64,000 nt of DNA. Origin: Zygnema cylindricum. Its lineage: Eukaryota > Streptophyta > Zygnematophyceae > Zygnematales > Zygnemataceae. The DNA is taken from the NCBI GenBank assembly GCA_037447655.1, contig JBBHKE010002619.1, forward strand, positions 55,474 to 119,473, read 5' to 3'. The notes under the pieces were generated by a model. That model ran no database searches, had not been told where the DNA came from, and saw only the letters and a list, made by a program, of their open reading frames with translations. The position numbers and the translations under genes are program-made. Below are positions 12,663 through 24,262 of the stretch, in pieces; the first letter of the stretch is position 1; the number at the start of each line of letters is the position of its first letter.

Positions 12663-14318
12663 TTTTGAGGGAAATAAATCTGGAAGAGACCTCGAGTGGA
12701 AGGGCTAATGGGATATAATATTGGAAATTCAGAAGTCAGGGTGGAGAATTGGTTAAACGTGGGGGAAGTGGGACTGCATCATCTTCTCACCTCATGGGTC
12801 GACTACACAGTCTGAAAATAAGTCTGGAAAGGAATTTGTCCCTGAAAGCCAAAAAACTTGGTACTTCGATTTCATTGAGCTATTTCATTGAGAGATTTCC
12901 TTGAGAGAGGTAATAAGTTGAAGCCTTGTTCCTTTCTCTTTTAGATGTTGTTTATGGCCTGTATAATAAGTGTTAAGTTTGTTGTTTGTAAGTGGAACTC
13001 TCTGGATTTTTTTTCTGTCCTAAATGTCTTTGTAAACCTGCTTGTTGTTCAATGCGACTTTCATTTCGTCTGGTACCCCATATGGACATACAGACATTTG
13101 TAAAATGTCAAGATTGCTTCAAGTGTAATTTTTTTGACTTACCTTAATTTTAGATGAGGGAAAAAATGCAAATGGTTGACACACTTCTCTTTGTGGTGTT
13201 TGTGTTTTTAGGGTTAACATAATTTTACACGTGACACCTTCTCATTGTCGTACGTTTGGCTGACTGGCAATTGGAATAGAGCTTTCTGTTAACATTCAGA
13301 TTGGATTTGAATGGAATCTAGAGATATAATTGCATGTGTATGTTCTTTCAAGTCGCAATTAGCTTGTCGGGCAATAGACAGTCCTTGAAGTGTGAATGTG
13401 TCACGGCAGTTGATTAGGAAGAAAATATATTATGTTTGATTCAAAAGCTGCTTGTGTAGGTGCTAAGTTTGAAAGACTTGAGAGATTGGTAGACCTCTGT
13501 CTGCAAAGTATTTTTGAGTGCTTCTTGGTCTTGATGATTTGAAGCTGAAACCTTTACAGTTTAACTCTTGTTTAGTTACTTGGTTTGAAGAGCATAATAA
13601 CATGTGACCAGCCTTCAAGTTTACCATGTCATTTTCTTTCTTTTTAGTGACCTTGCACTTTATGCCCTTTTTTGCATTGTTGAGGAAATACTCCAGGTTA
13701 ACGTTGAGAAAAAAGGAAAAGAATATCGGAGGAGTCTCGCCAGCTGAAGGCTTATTTTTATCCACTTAATGATGAAGCAGACATGAATATGGACGAAACC
13801 TTTTTGGCAAATACGGGTCAAAAATGCCTTTTTCTATTTGCTCTTTGCTCTGTTCGCATTGAAAAAGGAGAGGCTACTTTTCTGCAGTCGAGGGATTTCA
13901 GGATCTAGACTGCAATTGCACTCTTTGTAGCGCAGTTTTAATAACAATTCGATGGATGTTTGAAACTTTGCTTTAGCTACCTTTTGTGATGTATAGACGC
14001 AAGGGTCGTTGAGGTTTTAGCAGAGTTTACTAATTTACTTTTACTTTTAATTTTTGCTTTTGCTTTTGCTTTTGTTTTTTGCTTTTGTTTTGTGTCCTTT
14101 TTGCTTTTATTTTTTGCTTTGCTCATTTTATTAATATTATTTTTTGGCTTTTGGCTTTTTCTTTCGGTGGTTTTTTTGCGCCTTATTTGTCACTATGCTC
14201 CATGCCCTCATCTCAATGTTGGACTTCATATTTTATGTTTCAAATGGGCAAATAATTTTATTGCGCTTGGCATAATGATGATTAAATAGTCAAAATAATA
14301 GTAATACAGCTTTTATTT
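12663..14318. other. Intergenic, nothing coding seen
   Basis: AT-rich sequence with short scattered ORFs only. A ttttgctttt simple tract lies at 14040-14160. No splice-consistent coding segment or RNA gene is apparent. Confidence 0.5.
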
Positions 14319-15269
14319 AGGGTACGTCCCCATGTAATCGGTACTTTGATAAAGTATTTTGGACTATAGTGAAGATTCGCCGTACTACTTTGAAGAGCGT
14401 CCCAATGTGCGAAAATGAAATCGGAACTTTGACATGTGACGGTTGTAGACGTAGGTACAACTTGTGACGATTGAAGGCGACTGCGAAACTTCCGACGATT
14501 GGTGACGCCAACAAAAATAGCGACAGTGGTAGACGTCTAGATTTTTATGAAATTGCAAATGTTTAGGGTTTGGTGACGTTGTGACGTCACGCTCACTTGT
14601 GACAACGTCGACGTCACGGATTCAAGAACTTTCCGCCATGGTTTCTCGATTTCGCTTTTTCTACTTTTCTCACTCGATTTGCCATTAAATAAAAACCTAA
14701 AAAATTTCAAAAAATATATTTTTTGAAGATCTTTCATTTTATACCAATATTGTCGTATCTCATTCTAAAAAGTGTGAGATACAAGCTATAGTGTGAGAGG
14801 GAGAGAGGAGAGGCGCCGACGGCGAAAAATTATGCAAAGGACCCATGAATGCAAGTGGAAGTCCGAGACCCCTGCAATTTTTTTTCCGTACATAGCACGT
14901 GACGTGCGCGGAGAAAAATAGCGAGGACTCTCCCTCGTCCAAAAAATTTACAAATCGTGTGGCGCGTGCGTGGTACGCTTTTCATTCGCTGTTTGGGCGG
15001 TACTTGAACTAAAATCACCTCCTCGAGGTGATTTTGGATGAAGTTTTTTTTTGGGCTGGATTCTCTTGCCCGGGGGTCTAAAAGGGGAAAACGCCAAAAT
15101 GCGTTCACATAACGACAAACAGGTCGTACATCCAAAGTATGAATTGACGTTCACTTTACTTTGGTAAAAATGAATTTCTCGTACGGCTAAAGTTTTTTTC
15201 AAAGTTCCCTGAATTTTAGGGCAAAAAGACAGAGAAAAGTATGTACTTTAACACATGGGGACGTACCCT
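14319..15269. mobile_element. TIR transposon, family X (non-autonomous)
   Basis: Terminal inverted repeats agggtacgtccccatgt and acatggggacgtaccct bound about 950 bases. The interior is rich in gacgtca/gtagacgt words, and its left half aligns over about 430 bases with the element starting at 31717. There is no transposase ORF, so it would need help in trans. No clear target-site duplication was found, so the superfamily is unassigned. Confidence 0.8.
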
Positions 15270-15452
15270 TAGTCCTTTCTTTTTCGCTTTTACTTAAGTG
15301 TAATAGAGTCCTATAAAGTCCCAGGCATACTCCTCTCATGATAGATTCCACTTGTGCCTCAGATCCCTTTCTCCCTTTGTTTTTGTGTTTTTGTATTTGT
15401 TTGTTTTTTTTTTCTTTTTTTTTCTTTTACTGACCGACCTTCAAACAAAAAA

Positions 15453-16807
15453 GTACACCGTGTATCGCTAATAGTGTTAACAATTCCTTCGCCACTGAAA
15501 ACATCTTTTAACTGTACACACTTGTCCGGTTTTCAATTTTAGAAGCCAATCGGAAGCTGGGAATCTTACCTTTCAATCCCAACCCTCAGATTCACAATCT
15601 GACGTGTGTACGGAGAAAAGATGTTTTAAGCGACAAAAAAAATATTAACACTTATAACTAGTGTTGGGTATCGGGTAGTTTCATATCGCGATAATTTCAA
15701 TATTCGATATATCGAATATCGATCGAGGAAAGTTCTCGATATATCATACCGCGACCAACAGAAACCATCGCGATATATATCGCGATATATTGTATTTTAT
15801 AAAATAAAATTTTTATTTAATATGTTGTTTTAGCGATAACGACAATTTTTCTGAAACGCGACGTACGACGTGATTTTCGTTCCGTGACTTAAAAGGTAAC
15901 GCCGCAAAATGTAACCGACGAAAAAGTACTAATACTGTAATACTAATTCATATAGTTACTTATTTAGTACGTACTACGGTACAGAACACATATGAAAACT
16001 TGAAACCCACACTAATTTAGTCAAAGTATGATATGAAAAAAAAAATTGCAGACTGATCGTTTCAGGCATGAATTTTTATTATTACTTTTATTTATTAATT
16101 TTTGAAGTGTACAAAATGAGAATTCTTATTATTATTTTTATTCAATATTTTATGAAGTGTATAAAAGTGATATTTTATTCTTATTCTTATTAATCATTTT
16201 TTGAAGTGTACAAAATGTGAGTTTTAATTATTATTTTTATTTATTATTTTTTAAAGGGTATAAAATGTGAAATTTTATTCTTATTATTATTAATTATTTT
16301 TTGAAGTGTACAAATTGTAAAATCTTATTCTTATTTGTATTAATTGGAGTAGCAGTAGCTAGTACTACCTGCTGCAGTAGCACTGCCAGCAGCTAGTACT
16401 ACTGGCAGCAGCAGTAGCTAGTACTAGCATCTGCAGTAGCACTAGTTCTGGCTGCAGCGGCACGTAGTTCTAGCAGCTGCAGCTAATCAATTCTCAATTA
16501 ATTAGGTTCTCAATTAATCCATTTACAGTTTCCGATTCGCAGATTCAGTGAAAAAAAAAAAAAACATCCTCCACCACTTTGACAGCTGTCCTTCTCTACT
16601 TCCGAGAATTGACTAGCAAGATTTTTTTTTTTTTAAGAAGCTTCGATATATCGGCGATGCGATCTATTGGCGATATATCGCGATAATTTGAAATTCGATA
16701 TATCGAAGCGATATATCGATTATCGGGTACCTGAAATTCGATATATATCGAATATCGGCAAATGGTCCTCGATACCCAACACTACTATAACGATTCACCG
16801 TGTACTG
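15453..16807. mobile_element. MITE (tacaccgtg family) interrupted by a hAT-like element
   Basis: The left end tacaccgtgtatcgctaatagtg lies at about 15453 and the right end taacgattcaccgtgta at about 16791-16807. The two match in inverted orientation. The hAT-like element at 15659-16784 sits between the MITE's right-hand motif and its terminus, so the MITE was there first. Confidence 0.65.
15659..16784. mobile_element. hAT-like non-autonomous element, copy 1
   Basis: TIR tagtgttgggtatcg pairs with cgatacccaacacta. Flanks cttataac and ctataacg look like an imperfect, slipped 8-bp target duplication. Both subterminal zones are packed with tatcgcgata and cgatatatcg palindromes, as expected of transposase-binding repeats. 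It has no transposase ORF. The interior has a degenerate tattattttt(t)gaagtgtacaaa repeat (about 60 bp, 16070-16330) and a cagcagtagctagtact-rich stretch. Confidence 0.8.
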
Positions 16808-16896
16808 TTCTTTTGTGGATTGGATCAATGCAGTATATATCATAGTTCAAAAGTAGGCGTTTCAATTGTAGGCCTTTTGTCGGCGCCTTTATAGTA

Positions 16897-17125
16897 AGTT
16901 GTGTTATAGGCTTTTCATATGATCTTCTTAAGTCGCTACTTTTATCAGCATTGTGTTATGGGCTTTTCATGTGATCTTCTTAAGTCGCTACTTTTATCAG
17001 CGACCGTCCGATCGTCCAAATCTGACGATAGTCCTATCATAAGTTGTGTTATGGGCTTTTCATGTGACCTACTTAAGACGCTACTTTGATCAGCGACCGT
17101 CCGATCGTCCAAATCTGACGGTTTA
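16897..17125. repeat. Tandem repeat, three partial units
   Basis: The phrase gttgtgttatgggcttttca, then tcttcttaagtcgctactttt, recurs at about 16899, 16951 and 17045. The second and third units also share gcgaccgtccgatcgtcc. Unit length is about 53 bp for the first and 95 bp for the second. Confidence 0.8.
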
Positions 17126-17129
17126 AATA

Positions 17130-18821
17130 AAACATACCTCAAAACTCACTGAAACAAAAATTGCTTTAAGGACAATTTCAGCAGAAAAGAACGATTTCCT
17201 TGAATCAAATGCATACATCGTCTGACTATCAGCAGTAATGTTTTTCTAGCCACATAATTCACCTCTTCTCTCTACACGTTTATCAGAATCCTAATTAGAG
17301 AGTTGCAATTAAAAGGTAGCCTATCTGAGTGGTGGTATCCAAGCGAAAATTGAACACTACGTATGCAGGGAAAAAAGTGTATTCATACCGCAAAAGAAAA
17401 CATTGACTCTAGTGACAATACACAATATATTACCACTTCGCTCTCTTTGCTCCAATGCCTCACCTCTCCATTTTTCAATTGCCCTTGGACTAACAAAAGC
17501 CAAACTGTACTTCATGCGGTTGAGTCCCAAGTAACTCTAGTCTAAAATAGACAAGTCTCCCTCAAAGGATATAGTTACATTGAAATTTGGTGTGAACCGT
17601 AATATAATTACTCAAAAAACCATACTTAACTGTACAATTTACCCTCAAACTTTCATAGTGTACACACCTAATTTTATCAGTTTTGACAGCAGAAAAAAGC
17701 TTCAGTATCCTAAGTACGCCCGGCTTCTTCTTCACAAACTAAAAAAGGTTACCGCAGAAGATGACCTCCAATAGGTTACACACATAAAAAATGGTACAAG
17801 ACACAGAAATACTCTAACATTTCGATGCAAAGAGACAAACCATCCACAGATTTTATTTATGACGTTGTCATACCATCCTAGAAAATTTTCCTACATGACA
17901 AACATGTTCAACTACACCGTGAGTCCCCATTAACGCTAATAACACTAATTCCATACCGGTTGGTTTTACCCTGTGAACACAAAATAGCGATGTCCATACT
18001 AATGTTTTTTTTTCTTAACGCTAATTTTTTTTGTGGTTCACAACCGTCCATGTCATTCTGATCAGACAATCCCAATACTAATAGTTTCTAAATGCTAATA
18101 TGGTCAATCAGACCCAGACATTTGTAGCATATTTTACATATCATATATTGGTCCCCCATTTAACGAAAGAAAACAAAAAACGATAAGACAGAGGAGAACA
18201 AGAAAAAACCAAAAGGATCATACCTCAAAACATACATATTCTGTTCATTACGGACACAAGAGTGCCTTTAAGAAGAGAAAATGATATACATGACTTATAA
18301 ACACACTTCATTCTGTGTGTGAAAGTAGCATAATTGAAAACTACAAGAGCAATTGTCCACTAACAGTTGGATACACAATAAGATCACTACATGACACTAA
18401 ATTCTTCTTTCACAAGCAATTTTCCTTTCCTATTCCTTTGTCAGGACATACGTCCCCTTTAGTTTAACAACTGTGGTCTACAGAGTACTCGTGAAACCAG
18501 ACTACTACAACTCATCATGACAAAAAAATCCCAAACCCGACCACACATTCATAAAACTTGTTCCATAAGACTTTTTTCCTACAATTTCTGGTGTCCACAA
18601 AACTCATATCATCATCCAGCCTGAAAAACTCTAAACAACAACTGAATACTACAATTTCAGCCTCCACCAACAACATATTAACATCCAAAGAATCGAGCCT
18701 CGTTTCATCCCACCATCCCTCAATATTGAAAATCCCACAATATGTATTCGCGCAATATAGAGTTTGGCTGACTACATTTCAACAACAAATAACTGTTTTC
18801 AAAAACCACAGCAAATGCTCA
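17130..18821. other. Intergenic, with a MITE fragment near 17914-18110
   Basis: One end of the tacaccgtg MITE family (tacaccgtgagtcc, then attaacgctaataac) is visible at about 17914. The other end is eroded. No coding exon recognised. In particular, no minus-strand segment resembling an Aha1 C-terminal domain was seen downstream of the gene that ends at 18822. Confidence 0.5.
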
Positions 18822-20888
18822 TCATTGTACCGATTCATGAAGTTCTCTTAACACCTGGTGCAGTTTCTCCACTATCAAATCCCTCGTTGAGACCATCGCT
18901 TTCTTTAAACGAGCGTGTGACTCACTGTCTCCCTCCACACTGACCTCAAACATGTAATCATCCACGTCGTTGTCGTTGGCAAATTCCGCGAGCTTTATCT
19001 CTCCAGAGACTTTCTGCTTCTCTGATGATAGGGGCCTCGATGCCTCGCCTTTCCAGGCTAGAGTGACTGAAATGTCATACATCACAAAACGCTTGTTTCC
19101 TTTCCTTGTGTTTACAACCACCTGCCCGAAATCCCAAAAAACAATCAGTCGATATGGAAATAATGGCATCCATCTGGGCTAACACCACAGACAATGGTCC
19201 CAATTCTCCCAATATGATTTAAAGAAGATAAAGAATAAGAAGAAGAGGATTCAATTAAAGAATGTTCAACTTAAAAAGATTCGATCCAAGATGGTTAGAG
19301 GCTTCACTAAACCCTCGGTCTGTGAAACATTAAACCTCACCAGCTTAAAATAGAGGCAGAAAAGATAATCCTTGGTCACATACATCACAGCAAGTGCCCT
19401 TAGTAAGAGCATGCCAATATGGCCTCCATCACTTTTTATCATAACCTAACTCCCATGTTTATTCATTGAAATAGTGTAAACGGATAACCTAAAAAATTCA
19501 CCGATAAAAAATGCTGTGAAATAACAAAATAAAAAGCAGGATTTGAAGACATTTATTCTGGCCAGAAGCCTTAGTATCACTAAGAAAGCTCTCAATTGGA
19601 GAAGCATGTGGTAGTGTAAAAAAGGAATACAAAATCCTCTGCTTATAAAATATCTACGCATAAAAATATAAAGCTCTCTCTTCACCAAAATTCCATGTGT
19701 AGGAATAAAGACCATCCGTTTATCAGAATGATTTGTGCAGAGGAGGCCAACTTACCTCACCATCCATACGCTTTAAAGAAGTGACCTTAGCCCAGCCCTC
19801 TCTGACATTCATATTGGCACTCAAATCTCGTACCAATTCCTCAATTCTCTTCCTCGTCCATGCTGTAAAATTCTTCTCTGTCCTGTACTTTAGCACAGCC
19901 AATGCCACAAAAAAGGCACAGGGTCACCAGTGTATTCACTTCTTGTTTTTCTAATTTCTTTCATGCTAAAGATGAAAATCCAGAAAAACCGCAAGCTAAA
20001 GATGGGAATCAAGAAAAGGGTAAGCCGTAAATTCACATCTTGCATTTCTAATTTAGGCAGCCATGCTAAAGACGTGAATAAAAAAAAACCACAAGCAGAG
20101 CCATTAGAGTTAACATCTTCAATTCGAGTGGGTGTGTTTTTTTACCCAAAATCATAAATTAGTGTAAAAAACACAATTTAGTAAAGTCCTCCATGAAAAG
20201 TCCTCCACGTGGAAAAAAAAATGAATTAGTGTAATTAAAGTCTAATAAAGCATTAACCCATATAATTCACTAACTCTAATAGCGATGTGTACTCCAAGTG
20301 AAAGTAAAGAAGCTTGTCGTTGTACTTTCCACTAACTCATAAAAGGGAGAGGACTCTATATAAAAAACCCAAAAAAAAATGCATAACAAAACAAAACATT
20401 TTTTCTAGACGTTCAACACAAAAAATACTTGAGTCAACTAGCACCAACGACTAAAAAAATTCATCATAAATTGAATACAGAGAGTTGATAAATTTTGAAT
20501 TGTTAAGCCATGAATTAAGTTAAACAATTTCAGATAAGTGAGTCATAAAATGAATACCGGGACTGAAACAATTTTGAATAAGTGAGTCATAAATTGAATA
20601 CCGAGAATTAAATATAATCTGAATTAGTAAATCATAAACTGAATATCGGGACTTAAACAACACTGAATAAGCAAGTCATAAATTGATTACCAAGAGTAAA
20701 ATACATTCCGAATAAGTGAGCCATAAACTAAATACCGAGGTTTGAACAATTTTGAATAAGCGAGCCATCATTTGAAACAGCGAGTTGATGAATTCTTAGT
20801 GAACTTACCAATGCCAACCGTTCACATTATGTCCATCACCTCTGTCTTGCACAACCCAACGAGGATCCCCTTCTCCCCACTTCGCCAT
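18822..20888 (-). CDS. AHA1: Aha1 N-terminal-domain protein (Hsp90 ATPase activator, Hch1-like), 3 exons
   Basis: Binds the middle domain of Hsp90 and stimulates its ATPase; a cytosolic co-chaperone. Exons on the minus strand: 20888-20809, 19882-19756, 19121-18822. Phases match (2, then 0) and give 168 residues. Exon 1 starts MAKWGEGDPRW and carries the family signature NVNGWHW at residues 21-27, completed across intron 1. Exon 2 reads TEKNFTAWTRKRIEELV. Exon 3 has the RKG motif in NTRKGNKRF followed by the beta-rich end of the Aha1_N domain. It then stops shortly after the domain: the C-terminal SRPBCC-type domain of standard Aha1 is missing. That makes it like yeast Hch1, unless a downstream exon was missed. 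Intron 1 holds a degenerate tandem repeat. Confidence 0.9.
20475..20800. repeat. Degenerate 45-bp tandem repeat in the intron 1 region of the Aha1-like gene
   Basis: Six to seven diverged units of the type gaataagtgagtcataaa, ttgaataccgag, tttgaacaattt. Period is about 45 bases, with substitutions in every unit, so it is old. Confidence 0.8.
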
Positions 20889-23800
20889 TGTTTAAAACCT
20901 CTTAGTTGGAGAAAATACTCTAGAATAGCTAAAAAAAGAGGCGCTTGACCTTGCCTAAAAAAACTACTTAAACAATTAGGAACGCAAATACAAATAGACC
21001 TTGCCTTGGCAATTGATTAATCAATTTTCGGTTTTTTTAAATAAATGAGTTTCACCTAGACGATTACCAATGTAAAAACAGCTAGTCAATTCCACCTGTT
21101 AAGGGACACACTTGTGAAAATAATGTTGAAAAACTACTTTTTTTGTCAAAAAATCAATTGGTCTTCATAGGTCCTCAACAATTTATGCCAATTACATTTC
21201 TTTTCCTCTACTCAATATAACTGCAAAATATACTGCTCCGATCTCTCTTGGAGATGATTTTAAAAGTAAGAATTTCAAAAGTAAGTCTTAAAATTCTAAT
21301 TCATGACCTGCATAGAAGAAAAGCCCAATCTAGTCAGTCCCTCAGAAAAAAAAAAAAAAACAGACAACAAAAAAAAGGATATTCTTTGATATTCCTTGGT
21401 CTTTTCCACATGACATAGCTGACATGTATCCATAGTTCACAAGTGAGAAAATGTATGGAAATGATGTATGTGGTTACCCCATATTGTACTCGTATTATAC
21501 GGTTTTTCGGGTATAATACGCATATAGTATGGGACAACGACATATAGCATTTCCATACCTTTTAGTGTTTTACAGCTTCACATCCATTCAGTAAGATGAT
21601 TACACCAACCAGAGGTAAAGAGCTCCAAATGCCCTCTCAGACATTCCATATCAAAGTTAAGTGAGGCAAATAATACAGATTGACAACCAGTCAAATTTAC
21701 AAAAAATGGGACAGAACTTCAAAAAGTTACACTGACTTTACACACATAAAGCTTCAGAAGACAAAAAGTTGGAGCAAAACGTTTAAATATCAATACTGGA
21801 TAATTTAAAGCTATGAATATCCGTCTAATTGGTGAACAAAACTGAAATGAGAGCTACACGGCCGATTGCTATAGAGATAATCACTCTAATTCGAGTCTAT
21901 TTTTGACTCAAAACCATACACAAGTGTTAAATAATACTATGTAATCAAGTGGACCATTTCACGAGCCAAATGGCAAACCATAAGTTAGCGCGGTTAAATA
22001 AGGGAGAAAGGGAGGGAGAGGGAGAGGGAGAGTGATAATAAACCAACTCTAATAAAGAGAGCAGTGCCCTACTGTCATGAAACCTCAAACTGTTAAAGCT
22101 CGTGAACATTTCAACCAAAAACAACGATAAGTCCTCAAACACAGTGGTTTAAAAACAAACAATGTACCACACAGCTTTATAAGATCCACAATCCAGTCCA
22201 CCTCGAGTCGTTATCAGCATTAATAACACTAATTCAAGCCGTTTTTCTTGGATTCTGACCACAAAATAGTGTCAATACTCAATAGTACTAATTCTTCAGT
22301 TCATAACACTTAGTAGCTGTCAGAAACAGTCCATAACGTTACGTCGCCTGAACTCAAATTACAGTTATTAAGATTAAAATAAACTGTATGCTAATACTTT
22401 ATCTTCTCAGATATCCACACTTCAGTATGCCCCCTCAAATGCCCCCTTAAATGCTCCCTTAAATGCAAAAATAAAAACCGCATTCATCAATAACCGGACA
22501 GGAGAGAGGGAGAGAGAGTGTGAGAGAGAGATGGTAGTGGAGAGTCTAAATCAGAGGGGGTGAGGGCAGCAGGTGTACCTCCTTGCCACACAGCATTAAG
22601 CTAAGCTCTACAGTACACTGTCAGAAAATAGAAAAGTTGCTCTATTACGCAACTGGTTTTCAAACAGATGACATAGGAATACAAACTCTCCTTTCAACAA
22701 AAGAGAAAAAAACAAGCAGCTCAGCAAGGAAACAGGAAAGAAGTTATGTCTGGAGAAAATGACATCATCAGATAAAACATCAAAACCTAAATTCTTATCC
22801 AAAATGAAAGGTGATAACAGAATAATACACATGATTGTACAACAAATCTACAAAAAAAAATCATACGTGAAGAAACCAAAAGGAAAGCATGCCCTGCATG
22901 CATCATGCTTACAAAAAAACAAGTTAAGCATCTTTTTACTCTTCTTAAAGTAAACCTTTGCTAGAAATTTCACAAACCTTACCTGCCAAGAAGAGTCTCC
23001 AATTATCGGAAAGACACTTCAGAAAAAAAAAGTTTTTGCAACCAACTCAAAAGCTGTTCCCAATTTTTCGTCTGTTACACCTTCCCTATCGTATCGCGAA
23101 TTCATTATTTATATAGAAGCTAAGAAGAATCGGGAAAGGCCGTGGTCCAGAATTTCTGTTTCGACTTCAATAGTTCAATGGCCATTCCGGTACAGAACTC
23201 GAATTTGTAAGTAATACTCTAATTATTAAAATGACCACTATTATTTGAGTCTAACGACCCTCAGCAATGTCAGGATACTGTGCATACTGTAGAGTGTAGA
23301 ACCAAGTCAACCAGCTGCTAGAAGCGACGTGACGCATTGTCGTACAATGTTTTCATTCAAATTTGAAATTTCAGATGGTTTACGGTTTAGTCCGCACGAA
23401 ATTTCAAACTATGAGGAATCTGACAATCTCCGAATGTTTCGCACCAAATCTAAAAATACCGTATGAGTATTCTACGAAAGCTTTTGCAACGTTGTATCCA
23501 CAGTGACGTAATTACTAAACTGGACTGTAAATCTGACGGTACAGTAATTAACAGTACTGTTGTGGTTTGTTACAGTCCATTTCAACTTCCAAGTTCTTTA
23601 CTCTGTTATATTTTCAAATTCCAAATGCCACAATGATGCGCCTCTAAGGATGATCTAGTTTAGAAAGCTACAAGAAGAAGGCATCCATGGCTACAAGTGT
23701 GAAAGGTGTGAACGAAATTGCTTACTTGTGTCAACGTGTATTGATGAAAATAGTTATAATTTTTCTTTCGGCTTCTCTTTTTCATTTCTTACCTCACCCC

Positions 23801-24262
23801 TGCAGAGAAATTGCTAGAAGTTTGTCCTGTTTTGTCTGGAGGTGGTAACAATGTTTTCTCAATAAAACCAAATTTGAACATTTTTCTGAATTTTCCGGGT
23901 CCTTTTTGAAATAATGAATATTTTGTTTGATTGGATACCAAACAATCTCCTCGAAGAGGTTCCTTGTTATCAACATTGTGCATTGTCCGCGAGGTCATGA
24001 GACCTTCATATTATAAATATTTTGCAAGCAGGCATTCTTGTCAGTTTCTATGCAGCCTCCAGCGAAAAAGGGCGTTCATTTTTTGGTAGTTTTTGTCTAT
24101 TCTATACAATGTGGCCCATGCAAAGACTTATGCAATGCAACACACATCACCCATTCATGATCAGATTCATCAAACATACTTAAGAGAAGATTTATGACAA
24201 AGAAGGTTTGGTTTTTTCTGGCGTAAGCAAGCCCCTTTGTACACATGTTCGTTTGCGTGCAG
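20889..24262. other. 3.4 kb intergenic, nothing coding confidently seen
   Basis: Probably holds the promoter of the Aha1-like gene (left) and the promoter and first exon of the SDR gene (right). At 21475-21550 words such as gtataatacgcatata and catatagcatttcca resemble parts of the 8730-8830 promoter repeat. At 22200-22320 MITE-like attaataacactaat words occur. GA-rich tracts lie at 22010-22035 and 22500-22535. A possible SDR start exon is ATGGCTACAAGT near 23688, but its donor is weak. Confidence 0.4.
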
